From Pseudomonas fluorescens (GTDB lineage Bacteria; Pseudomonadota; Gammaproteobacteria; Pseudomonadales; Pseudomonadaceae), in the NCBI GenBank assembly GCA_902825215.1, contig LR782234.1, positions 4,898,001 to 4,962,000 of the forward strand: a stretch of DNA of 64,000 bases, in the 5' to 3' direction. How positions within the stretch are numbered: the stretch's first letter is position 1; each line of letters begins with the position of its first letter. Positions 53,788 to 61,748 of the stretch are shown here, one piece after another. The position numbers were made by a program, and so were the translations under genes. Below the pieces are notes generated by a model. That model made no database searches. It worked only from the letters and a program-made list of their open reading frames with translations, and was not told the DNA's origin.

Positions 53788-54285
53788 TCAGATTTCCCGC
53801 CACATATGAATCTTGTCGAAGTAATCCTCACCGACGCGTACGGCCAGCGGTTCGAGGCCGTACTGGATAAAACCGCAGCGCTGGTAGAGATTGAATGCCG
53901 CATCGTTGCCGGCGGTGACCGTGAGCTGCAGAAGTTTCAGCGCCGGATGCTTCTGCGCCTCGCCGAGCGCCGCTTGCACCAGCGCGAAACCGAGCCCGTG
54001 CTGGCGAAAATCAGTCGAAACATACATGCCGAACAGCGTCGCTTTGTGCCGGGCTTTTTCCCTGGGTTCGAAGGCGAGGCCGACGATCCCAGCCAGCGAA
54101 CTGCCCTCGAACGCACCCAAGACCACGTCGAGCTTGCTGGTCAGGCGCCCTTCCCACCAGCTCAACGGCATCACCGCGCGCTCGCGCACGCTTGAAGTGA
54201 ACGCTTGCGGGTGGCGGTCGTAGGCTTCGAGCATCAGTTCGCGATAGGCCAGCGCGTGGCTGGCGTCCAGCCGTTCGATCCACAT
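53788..54285 (-). CDS. GNAT-family N-acetyltransferase
   Basis: A 165-residue acetyltransferase. Acetyl-CoA-binding motif A: LFGMYVSTDFRQHGLGFALV (about 92-111), with the R/QxxGxG/A element as RQHGLG; the C-terminal AFNLYQRCGFIQYGLEP is the usual motif B. Substrate unknown. The ATG at 54285 lies 2 nt after the LysE-family stop, so the two are coupled; longer frames run through the upstream gene. Last of a three-gene unit (NUDIX-LysE-GNAT). Confidence 0.88.
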   Translation of the reverse strand: MWIERLDASHALAYRELMLEAYDRHPQAFTSSVRERAVMPLSWWEGRLTSKLDVVLGAFEGSSLAGIVGLAFEPREKARHKATLFGMYVSTDFRQHGLGFALVQAALGEAQKHPALKLLQLTVTAGNDAAFNLYQRCGFIQYGLEPLAVRVGEDYFDKIHMWREI

Positions 54286-54287
54286 GC

Positions 54288-54926
54288 TCAGGCCGTCCTG
54301 CGCTGCTCGAGCATCAGGCGCACGGCCAGACCGCCGAGCACGAACCCCATCACATAACGTTGCAGCGACAGCCACGTCGGATTGCGTACGAACCACGCCG
54401 CAATGCCCGCCGCAAACAACGCGATCAGCAGATTGACGCTGAAACTGACGCTGATCTGGGTCAGGCCCAGGACGATGCTTTGCGCGAACACCGAGCCGTG
54501 TTCAGGGCTGATGAATTGCGGAAACACCGACAGGTAGAACACCGCAATTTTCGGGTTCAGCGCACTGGTCAGAAAACCCATGGTGATCAGTTTGCGCGAC
54601 GAGTCCGCCGGCAGTTGCTGCGCCTCGAACGGCGAGCGTGCGCCGGGCTTCACCGCCTGCCAGGCCAGCCACAGCAGGTACAGGGCACCGGCCCACTTCA
54701 ACACTTCATAGGCCATCGGCACGGCCAGGAACACCGCGGTCAAACCCGCCGCTGCCGCAAACATATGCACGAAAAATCCACCGACCACGCCCAGCAACGA
54801 CGTCACACCGGCGCGGCGCCCCTGACAGATCGACCGCGAAATCAGATAAATCATGTTCGGCCCCGGCGTCAGCACCATGAGCAGGGCAGCGGCGGCAAAA
54901 ATCAGCAAGTCGTGGAGCGGGATCAT
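54288..54926 (-). CDS. LysE/RhtB-family amino-acid exporter
   Basis: A 212-residue membrane protein with six hydrophobic segments. The N-terminal LTPGPNMIYLISRSICQGRR (about 20-39) is the LysE/RhtB signature, followed by GVTSLLGVVGGFFVHMFAAA. Members export homoserine, threonine, leucine, cysteine or lysine; the substrate here is unknown. It follows the NUDIX gene by 23 nt and precedes the GNAT gene by 2 nt. Confidence 0.9.
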   Translation of the reverse strand: MIPLHDLLIFAAAALLMVLTPGPNMIYLISRSICQGRRAGVTSLLGVVGGFFVHMFAAAAGLTAVFLAVPMAYEVLKWAGALYLLWLAWQAVKPGARSPFEAQQLPADSSRKLITMGFLTSALNPKIAVFYLSVFPQFISPEHGSVFAQSIVLGLTQISVSFSVNLLIALFAAGIAAWFVRNPTWLSLQRYVMGFVLGGLAVRLMLEQRRTA

Positions 54927-54949
54927 GGCAGTGTCCCTTGCGTGGATGA

Positions 54950-55384
54950 TCAGGCGAATGCGTTCAGCGAGGCTCGATAAAACGGCAGGATCCGGTCGCG
55001 TGTCAATGGCGCCAGTTCGATCGCTGGATCAGTGGCCGGATCGATCCAGATGACTTCCTCGATTTCCGCCGCCGGGCAGACGTGCGCTTCGATGGTCAGC
55101 TGGAAAATCTCGGCGTATACGACAAATCCCGGCTCGTTGGCTGCGGGTGCGGAAAACTCGCCAAGGAATTGCGCTTGCGCAGTATCGATGTGCAGCCCAA
55201 GTTCTTCCTCCAGCTCACGCGCCAGCGCATGCACGGGTTCCTCACCGGCTTCAATCTTGCCGCCCGGTTGCATGAACGCCGTAGTGTTGCGCTTGCGCAC
55301 CAGCAAGGTCTGGCCTTGTGGGTTGAGCAGCAGTGCAGCAGCGATACGGAGAGTGCGGGGCGAAGCGTCAGAAGTCAGCGGCAT
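54950..55384 (-). CDS. NUDIX hydrolase
   Basis: A 144-residue NUDIX protein. The NUDIX box Gx5Ex7REUxEExGU is seen as GGKIEAGEEPVHALARELEE plus ELGL (about 37-60). Substrate unknown; nucleotide diphosphate derivatives are typical. The ATG at 55384 lacks a clear ribosome site; the longer frame adds 20 codons (MTAEGRAWDPWFFAPGIFRL) and cannot be excluded. Heads the NUDIX-LysE-GNAT unit. Confidence 0.85.
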   Translation of the reverse strand: MPLTSDASPRTLRIAAALLLNPQGQTLLVRKRNTTAFMQPGGKIEAGEEPVHALARELEEELGLHIDTAQAQFLGEFSAPAANEPGFVVYAEIFQLTIEAHVCPAAEIEEVIWIDPATDPAIELAPLTRDRILPFYRASLNAFA

Positions 55385-55449
55385 GAGGCGGAAAATCCCT
55401 GGGGCAAAAAACCAAGGATCCCATGCCCGACCCTCCGCCGTCATGCACC

Positions 55450-56808
55450 TCAGCCCTGCGCTTGGAGTGCGGCCGCTGGCTCCTCGGGTTCTCTGACGAA
55501 GACCCGGTACTTGCCGCCCTCCATCGCTTCGAAGGCAATCAGCTTCTCGATCAACGGGCCGCTCAGCACTTTGCCGGTGTTGAGCAGGAGCATGCCGTTA
55601 TCTGCATTGAGGTTACGCGCCAGAATCATCCCGGCGCTCAGTTCGCGGGTGCTCAACACTTTGACCTGCGGGTCGATCAGGGCGACGTCATTGAGCAATG
55701 TCACACAGACCTCGATAAACGCTTCGACCAGCTCCGGATCGTACAGGCGGCCACTGTATTGACGCAGATATAGCAGCGCTTCGTCGTTGTTCATCTGCCG
55801 CTCGAGGATCAAGCCGCGCTGCAGTTCGACGAAGTCCACCGCCAGTTTCAGCAATCGCGAGCCGAACGGAATCGCCTCACCCTTGAGCCGGTCGGGAAAA
55901 CCACTGCCGTCCCAATGTTCCTGATGATGCAGGATCAGCCGGGCGGCATCTTTCATCGGATCGAGCGCCATCAGCAGTGATTCGCTCTGCTTCGGATAGC
56001 CGCGATAACGCTCGCGCTCGGCGGAATGCAGCAGATCCGACGGCGTGACCATCATCGAGTCCGGCCAGCTCAGTTTGCCGATGTTGTAAAGCGCCGCGGC
56101 CATGGTCAGGTCACGGCTGGACGCTTCGTCCAGACCATGGACCTTGCAGTAGCCGCGCACCAGTTCGATGATTTGCCGGTTGGTCTGTTTGGCGGGCGGC
56201 AGACGCAGGTTCGCCAGCAGCGAAAACACCTCGGTGCCGGTGACATAGCTGCGTTTGAGTTCTTCGTACGCCAGATCAAGCATGTCGGCAGTCTGCTGCA
56301 ACTCGGCGGTGCGCGCCGCGACGTGTTTTTCCAGCGAAGTATTGAGCTGTTTGAGCTGGGCGTTCTGCGCCCGGGCCAGACGCTCCAGGCGTTGCCGCTC
56401 GCGCTCCGAATGTTGATGCTCCAGCGCCTGGCGCAGGATCAACAGCAATTCTTCATCGTTCCACGGTTTGCTGATGTAACGGTGGATCTGCCCGTCATTG
56501 ATCGCCTTGATGATAGCGCTCGGGTCGGCGTAACCGGTGAGCATGATGCGCAGGGTGCCCGGATGGCGCTCGCGCACCTGCGCCAGCAACGTCGCACCGT
56601 CCATGCCGGGCATGCGCGCATCGCTCATCACCAGGTCCACCGGTTGCTGGGCCAGCAGGTCCAGCGCCTGGGCACCGCTGGTGGCCAGCAGAACATCATA
56701 GGGCTGACCGCGTAACAAGCGGCGCAGGCTGTTGAGAATGGATTCTTCGTCGTCGACCAGCAGCACCTTCGGTCGCGGGCTCGGCGTGGGCGTGGTTGGC
56801 TCTTCCAT
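55450..56808 (-). CDS. Response regulator with degenerate HD-GYP domain
   Basis: A 452-residue RpfG-like regulator. Receiver (about 13-130): VLLVDDEES, phospho-Asp63 in LVMSDARMPGMDG, MLTGYADPSA, Lys114 in YISKPWNDEE. A coiled coil (about 125-180) leads to an HD-GYP domain (about 195-420). The HD pair that holds the metal is replaced by Tyr241-Asn242 (AALYNIGK for xLHDIGK), while HHQEHWDGSGFP is kept. It is therefore unlikely to be an active c-di-GMP phosphodiesterase and may act through binding. Divergent from the c-di-GMP operon across a 292-nt gap. Confidence 0.85.
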   Translation of the reverse strand: MEEPTTPTPSPRPKVLLVDDEESILNSLRRLLRGQPYDVLLATSGAQALDLLAQQPVDLVMSDARMPGMDGATLLAQVRERHPGTLRIMLTGYADPSAIIKAINDGQIHRYISKPWNDEELLLILRQALEHQHSERERQRLERLARAQNAQLKQLNTSLEKHVAARTAELQQTADMLDLAYEELKRSYVTGTEVFSLLANLRLPPAKQTNRQIIELVRGYCKVHGLDEASSRDLTMAAALYNIGKLSWPDSMMVTPSDLLHSAERERYRGYPKQSESLLMALDPMKDAARLILHHQEHWDGSGFPDRLKGEAIPFGSRLLKLAVDFVELQRGLILERQMNNDEALLYLRQYSGRLYDPELVEAFIEVCVTLLNDVALIDPQVKVLSTRELSAGMILARNLNADNGMLLLNTGKVLSGPLIEKLIAFEAMEGGKYRVFVREPEEPAAALQAQG

Positions 56809-56920
56809 GGCAAGGCCTCAAGCAAAACAGTGGACATGAACGATACGCAGCACACCCCCCGGTGTCGCGGCGCCTGCTTCAAGGCTAGATTATTTTTTAC
56901 ACTTTCACGCAAAACTTCTC

Positions 56921-56934
56921 CCTGCGTTCGCAGG
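56921..56934. promoter_or_regulatory. Perfect 14-bp palindrome in divergent gap
   Basis: CCTGCGTTCGCAGG lies between the HD-GYP regulator and the REC-GGDEF-EAL gene, 113 nt from the first and 167 nt from the second. It could be an operator for either unit; no binding protein is suggested. Confidence 0.3.
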
Positions 56935-57100
56935 CAAAGTCGTGGGGCGCCAACTACGCTCAAACGGGTAAACGACTGCGGTCGTCGAACAGATCCAGGA
57001 CGAGGGCAAGGATGTTCCCGATGACAACGGCGTATGTATCGCGAGCAGCCCGAACGCTCAGGGCCCGGGTCCACCTGCCCGGCGCCGGGGGGCAAAGGGA

Positions 57101-58972
57101 ATGAAGACACCCTTCGCGCAAAGCAACCGACGCATCCTGATCATCGACGACACACCGGCGATCCACGATGACTTTCGCAAGATCCTCGCGCCACGCGCTC
57201 AGGACGAAGTCGAGTTGCAGCAACTGGAGCAAACGTTGTTCGGCGACGCGCAAGCGCCGCACCTGACCTTTCAGCTCGATTCGGCCTATCAGGGCCAGGA
57301 CGCTCTCGCGCTGGTCAAGCGCGCACTCGCCGCGGGCAATCCGTATGCGCTGGCCTTCATTGACATGCGCATGCCGCCGGGCTGGGATGGCCTGGAAACC
57401 ATTGAACAACTATGGCGGGCAGATCCCAACCTGCAGATCGCCTTGTGCACGGCCTATAGCGATTACAGCTGGGAAGCCATGGCCGAGCGGCTGGAATTCG
57501 GCGATCAATTGCTGATCCTGAAAAAGCCCTTCGACAGCCTCGAAATCCGCCAGATGGCCAACGCCCTGACGTGGAAATGGCAGCTCGCTCAGGATGCGGC
57601 ATTGAAGATGCTCAGCCTTGAACATACGATCGAGGCGCGGGTTCAGGAACTGCTCAAGGTGTCGCACCTGTTGCAATACGACTCGCTCACCGGACTGCCC
57701 AACAGCACCTTGCTTGGCGATCGTCTGACCCAGGCGCTGGCGAATTGCCGACGGCACGACAAGCAACTGGTGGTGATGTTTCTCGGCCTCGACCGCTTCA
57801 AGCGCATCAACAATGCGCTGGGGCATCCGGCCGGCGACGAAATGCTCAAACGCACCGGCCAGCAATTGTCGTCCTGCGTACGTGATTCAGACTCGGTGTT
57901 TCGCTACGGCGCCGACGAGTTCGTGGTGCTGCTCGGCGACATCAATCATCCGCAACAAACCCATGGCATCGCCGAGAAACTGCTCGCGGCCATTCGCCAG
58001 CCGCAGACGATTGCCGGCCACGAGATCAGCGTGACCGCCAGCCTGGGCATGAGCCTGTATCCCGCCGACGGGCTGGAGGCCATCGAACTGATCAAGAAAG
58101 CTGAAACGGCCATGCACAACGTCAAGGAACAGAGTCCTGGCACCAGCGCTTTTTTCATTGAAGCGATGAACCAGCGCGCCCGCGAGCAGCACAGTATCGA
58201 ATCGGGCCTGCGTCGCGCCCTGCAGCAGCACGAATTTGTCCTCCATTACCAGCCGAAAATCGATTTGCGCAGCGCCGCGGTGGTCGGTGCCGAGGCCTTG
58301 GTGCGCTGGCAGAAGCCGGGACAAGCGCTGATCTATCCGGGCGACTTCATTGCCGTGGCCGAGGACAGCGGACTGATCGTGCCGTTGACTCAATGGGTAC
58401 TCGCCGAAGCCTGCCATCAGGCGCGCGAGTGGCAATTGGCGGGGCTGCCGCCGATCAGCTTGTCGGTGAATATTTCGCCGATTGATTTTCGGCAGCCTGA
58501 CTTCGTTGCGAGCGTCGAGCGGGTGCTTGAGCAGTCCGGACTGGCCGCGCAAGTCCTCGAACTGGAGATCACCGAAGGTGTATTGATGCAAAACGTCGAG
58601 GCGACGATGACCGCGCTCAATCGCTTGAAAGCGCTGGGCTCGCGGCTGGCCATCGATGACTTCGGCACCGGCTATTCGAGCCTGAGTTACCTGCGCCGGT
58701 TTCCCATCGATGTGCTGAAAATCGATCAGTCGTTCATCCGCAGCCTGAACAGCGACAGCAATGATGCCGCCCTCGTCGACGCGATCATCAGCCTGGGCAG
58801 AAGTCTGGGGCTCAAGGTCATTGCCGAAGGCATCGAGACCGCCGGGCAACTGGCGTTTCTCAAGGATCACCATTGCGAAGAAGGCCAGGGTTATTACTTC
58901 AGTCAGGCGCTGCCGGCAGCGGCGTTCGCCCAATGGCTCGCTCAGGGAAAAAACGCACCATGGAGCCACTGA
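57101..58972 (+). CDS. REC-GGDEF-EAL c-di-GMP protein with degenerate GGDEF site
   Basis: A 623-residue cytoplasmic protein. The long receiver (about 10-150) has phospho-Asp88 in AFIDMRMPPGWDG and Lys142 in LILKKPF, plus an extra 20-25 residues after helix 1. GGDEF domain (about 190-350): active-site motif GADEF (270-274), with an intact RxxD inhibitory site at 261-264. EAL domain (about 370-615) looks complete: GAEALVRW, ITEGVLM, AIDDFGTGYSSLSYL, KIDQSFI and IAEGIET. The Gly-to-Ala change makes cyclase activity doubtful, so net c-di-GMP hydrolysis under phosphorylation control is the best guess. First gene of an overlapping four-gene operon (13-nt overlap with the peroxidase gene). AAAGGGA is close to the ATG. 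Confidence 0.88.
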   Translation: MKTPFAQSNRRILIIDDTPAIHDDFRKILAPRAQDEVELQQLEQTLFGDAQAPHLTFQLDSAYQGQDALALVKRALAAGNPYALAFIDMRMPPGWDGLETIEQLWRADPNLQIALCTAYSDYSWEAMAERLEFGDQLLILKKPFDSLEIRQMANALTWKWQLAQDAALKMLSLEHTIEARVQELLKVSHLLQYDSLTGLPNSTLLGDRLTQALANCRRHDKQLVVMFLGLDRFKRINNALGHPAGDEMLKRTGQQLSSCVRDSDSVFRYGADEFVVLLGDINHPQQTHGIAEKLLAAIRQPQTIAGHEISVTASLGMSLYPADGLEAIELIKKAETAMHNVKEQSPGTSAFFIEAMNQRAREQHSIESGLRRALQQHEFVLHYQPKIDLRSAAVVGAEALVRWQKPGQALIYPGDFIAVAEDSGLIVPLTQWVLAEACHQAREWQLAGLPPISLSVNISPIDFRQPDFVASVERVLEQSGLAAQVLELEITEGVLMQNVEATMTALNRLKALGSRLAIDDFGTGYSSLSYLRRFPIDVLKIDQSFIRSLNSDSNDAALVDAIISLGRSLGLKVIAEGIETAGQLAFLKDHHCEEGQGYYFSQALPAAAFAQWLAQGKNAPWSH

Positions 58973-59937
58973 GCCGTCTTTTGAAAAGCCTCTGGCCCTG
59001 GATCGGCGCATTGCTGCTATGCGCATTGGCTGGCGGCGCCAGGGCCGAGCCGCTGGACGAACCGCTCAAGCCGCTGCCTGACGCCATCGCGCAGAACCCG
59101 CAGCGCGTTGCCCTTGGGCGCCAGTTGTTTCATGACCCCGGTTTATCGCGCAACAACAGCCTGTCTTGCGCCAGTTGCCATCAACTGGACAAGAACGGTG
59201 CCGACAATCGCGCGCTGTCGTTGGGGTTCGACGGCAAGCCGGTGGCGGTCAATACACCCACAGTGTTCAACGCCAGCCTCAACTTTCGGCAGTTCTGGGA
59301 CGGCCGCGTCGAGACGCTCGAAGAGCAGACTGACGTGGTCATCACCAGCCCGCATGAAATGGGCAGTGACTGGGCCACCGTTGTGAAACGTATCGACGAG
59401 GACGCTGATTATCGTCGCAAGTTTGCCGCGATCTACCCGGACGGCGTCACCAAAACCAATATCCAGCGAGCGCTGGCAGCCTTCGTACGCACCTTGTTGA
59501 CCCCCGGTTCGCGCTTCGACCAGTACCTGCTAGGTGACACCGCCGCCATCAGCTACGAAGAAAAACAAGGCTATCAGCGCTTCAAGGAATACGGCTGCAT
59601 TGCCTGCCATCAGGGGGGCAACATCGGCGGCAACATGTTCCAGAAATTCGGTGTGTTCGGCGACTACATTGCCGATCGCGGCCACGCAACCGAGGCCGAT
59701 CAGGGGCGTTTCAATGTCACCGGTGACGAGGCTGACCGCTCAGTGTTCAAAGTGCCCAGCCTGCGCAATGTCGCGCTCACGGCGCCGTACTTTCACGACG
59801 GCTCGGCGGCGACCCTCGAACAGGCGGTAGACATCATGTTTCAGTATCAATTGGGGCGCATGCCGAGCGCCGAAGACAAAAGCCTGATCGTGCTGTTTCT
59901 CAAGACCCTCAGCGGCCAATGGGAGAGCAAGCCATGA
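58960..59937 (+). CDS. Periplasmic diheme cytochrome c peroxidase
   Basis: A 325-residue protein of the CcpA/MauG family that reduces hydrogen peroxide with electrons from small c-type cytochromes. Signal peptide MEPLSRLLKSLWPWIGALLL (cleaved after ...GGARA). Two heme-attachment sites: CASCH (about 67-71) and CIACH (about 214-218). LGRQLFHDPGLSRNNSLSCA and VFKVPSLRNVALTAPYFHDG are family hallmarks. The ATG at 58960 overlaps the upstream gene by 13 nt; a second ATG at 58933 is possible. It sits inside a signalling operon, which is not its usual place. Overlaps the kinase gene by 4 nt. Confidence 0.92.
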   Translation: MEPLSRLLKSLWPWIGALLLCALAGGARAEPLDEPLKPLPDAIAQNPQRVALGRQLFHDPGLSRNNSLSCASCHQLDKNGADNRALSLGFDGKPVAVNTPTVFNASLNFRQFWDGRVETLEEQTDVVITSPHEMGSDWATVVKRIDEDADYRRKFAAIYPDGVTKTNIQRALAAFVRTLLTPGSRFDQYLLGDTAAISYEEKQGYQRFKEYGCIACHQGGNIGGNMFQKFGVFGDYIADRGHATEADQGRFNVTGDEADRSVFKVPSLRNVALTAPYFHDGSAATLEQAVDIMFQYQLGRMPSAEDKSLIVLFLKTLSGQWESKP

Positions 59938-61748
59938 TGGACGTTTCGCGGCGCCGCAGCCTGCTGATGCTGACGCTGATCGCCTCGGTACTGGCCTCGG
60001 TCCTGCTGTTTCTGTACATCAAATCCAGCTCCGACCAGACCGTGATGTATACCGAATCGCGGGATCTGATCCGGCAGATCAAACAGCAGGATTCGCTGTG
60101 GGAAAACGAAATCCTCAAGGCCAGGGTAACGATTTCCCACAACTACGACCCACTGGTGTCGCCGATGAACGCGATGAAACAGCTCTGGGAACGTTTCGAC
60201 GCTATCGAGTCCGGTTTCGGGCGCAACCTCGGCGCGCAATGGAACCAGGCGCACAGTGATTTTCTGCAGTCTTTCAAAGAAAAAACCCGCCTGGTCGAGC
60301 AGTTCAAATCGCACAATGCCCTGCTGCGTAACTCGCTGGCGTTCCTGCCGACCGCCGAGGACGATATCCAGCAGCAACTGGCCAACCTCCCCGACTTCGA
60401 CAAACTGCAGTTGCAGAACATCACCACCGACACCTACGACCTGCTGCTCAGCGCACTGGAATACGCCCAGGTCACCAGTGCCGAGCGCGCCGCAGAAATC
60501 GATCTGGGGCTGAACAAACTGGCGGTGAATGCACAGCGCTTGCCGCAGGAGTTTCAGGCACCGATCCGGATTCTCAGCAATCACATCGCCCTGATCGGGC
60601 GAGAACAACCGGTGGTCAATCAGTTGCTCGAAAGCATCGAAGCCATACCCGTGGCCGAACGCCTGGACACCATCACCACCCTGCTCGACCGCGACCAGCA
60701 GCGGGCCGAGAAAATTGATCGGCAATACCATTTCTACATGCTGCTGTTCTCCGTGCTGCTGGTGTTGTCACTGGTCGTTCTGGCCATTCGCCTGATCGGC
60801 AGTTTCGCCGAAATCAACCGGGTCAATGCGGCGCTGCAAACCGCCAACGATGTGCTGGAGCACCGGGTCGAGGAGCGCACCCGCGAACTGAAAAACGCCC
60901 AGAGCGAACTGCTCGACGCCGCACGTCAGGCCGGCATGGCGGAAATCGCCACCAACGTTTTGCACAACGTCGGCAACGTGCTCAACAGCGTCAACATTTC
61001 TGCCGACCTGATCGCGCGCAAGTTACGCAACAGCAAGACTCAGGGCCTGGGCAAAGCCATGCAACTGATCAACGAACACCCCGACGATCTCGGCGTATTC
61101 CTGCAAGAAGATGCCAAAGGCAAATTGCTTCCCGGCTACCTCAACCAACTGGTCGGCGCCATCGCTCAGGAACAACAGGAAATGACCGACGAGTTGACGC
61201 AAATGAGCAAAAGCGTCGATCACATCAAAGATATTGTCGCCACCCAGCAATCCTATGCCGGCGCCAGCAGCATGACCGAGCCGCTGTTTATCGATGAACT
61301 GCTCGAAGACGCCTTGCGCATGAATGCCGGCGCCCTGACCCGCCATCACGTCACGGTGGTCAGGGATTACGGCGACGTGCCGCAGGTGATGGGCGACAAA
61401 CACCGGCTGCTGCTGATCCTGGTCAACCTGATCAGTAACGCCAAGTACGCAATGTCGGACCTGAGTAATCGTCCGCGCACCATGACCCTGGCGGTGAAGA
61501 CCGTCGATGACAGCTTTTTGCAGATCAGCGTCAAGGACGACGGCGAAGGCATCGCTGCGGAAAACATGACGCGGATCTTTGCCCACGGCTTCACCACCCG
61601 CAAGGAAGGCCACGGCTTTGGCCTGCACAGCTGCGCCCTCGCCGCGATCGAGATGAACGGCCATCTCAGCGCCCACAGCGATGGCCCGGGCAAAGGCGCG
61701 CTGTTTACCTTGCAGATACCGCTGATCACCGTAACGGAGCACGCATGA
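59934..61748 (+). CDS. Membrane histidine kinase of HNVGN type
   Basis: A 604-residue sensor kinase. Membrane helix 1 (about 9-28), a helical periplasmic domain (about 30-265), helix 2 (about 267-287), a coiled coil (about 290-330), then a phosphoacceptor region with His344 in VLHNVGNVLNSVN instead of the usual HE.R/NPL box. HATPase: NLISNAKYAMSDL, VKDDGEGI and EGHGFGLHS. The ATG at 59934 follows GGAG by 8 nt (an ATG directly after it is equivalent). The signal may come from the periplasm, where the upstream peroxidase acts; this is inference. Overlaps the next gene by 4 nt. Confidence 0.88.
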   Translation: MMDVSRRRSLLMLTLIASVLASVLLFLYIKSSSDQTVMYTESRDLIRQIKQQDSLWENEILKARVTISHNYDPLVSPMNAMKQLWERFDAIESGFGRNLGAQWNQAHSDFLQSFKEKTRLVEQFKSHNALLRNSLAFLPTAEDDIQQQLANLPDFDKLQLQNITTDTYDLLLSALEYAQVTSAERAAEIDLGLNKLAVNAQRLPQEFQAPIRILSNHIALIGREQPVVNQLLESIEAIPVAERLDTITTLLDRDQQRAEKIDRQYHFYMLLFSVLLVLSLVVLAIRLIGSFAEINRVNAALQTANDVLEHRVEERTRELKNAQSELLDAARQAGMAEIATNVLHNVGNVLNSVNISADLIARKLRNSKTQGLGKAMQLINEHPDDLGVFLQEDAKGKLLPGYLNQLVGAIAQEQQEMTDELTQMSKSVDHIKDIVATQQSYAGASSMTEPLFIDELLEDALRMNAGALTRHHVTVVRDYGDVPQVMGDKHRLLLILVNLISNAKYAMSDLSNRPRTMTLAVKTVDDSFLQISVKDDGEGIAAENMTRIFAHGFTTRKEGHGFGLHSCALAAIEMNGHLSAHSDGPGKGALFTLQIPLITVTEHA

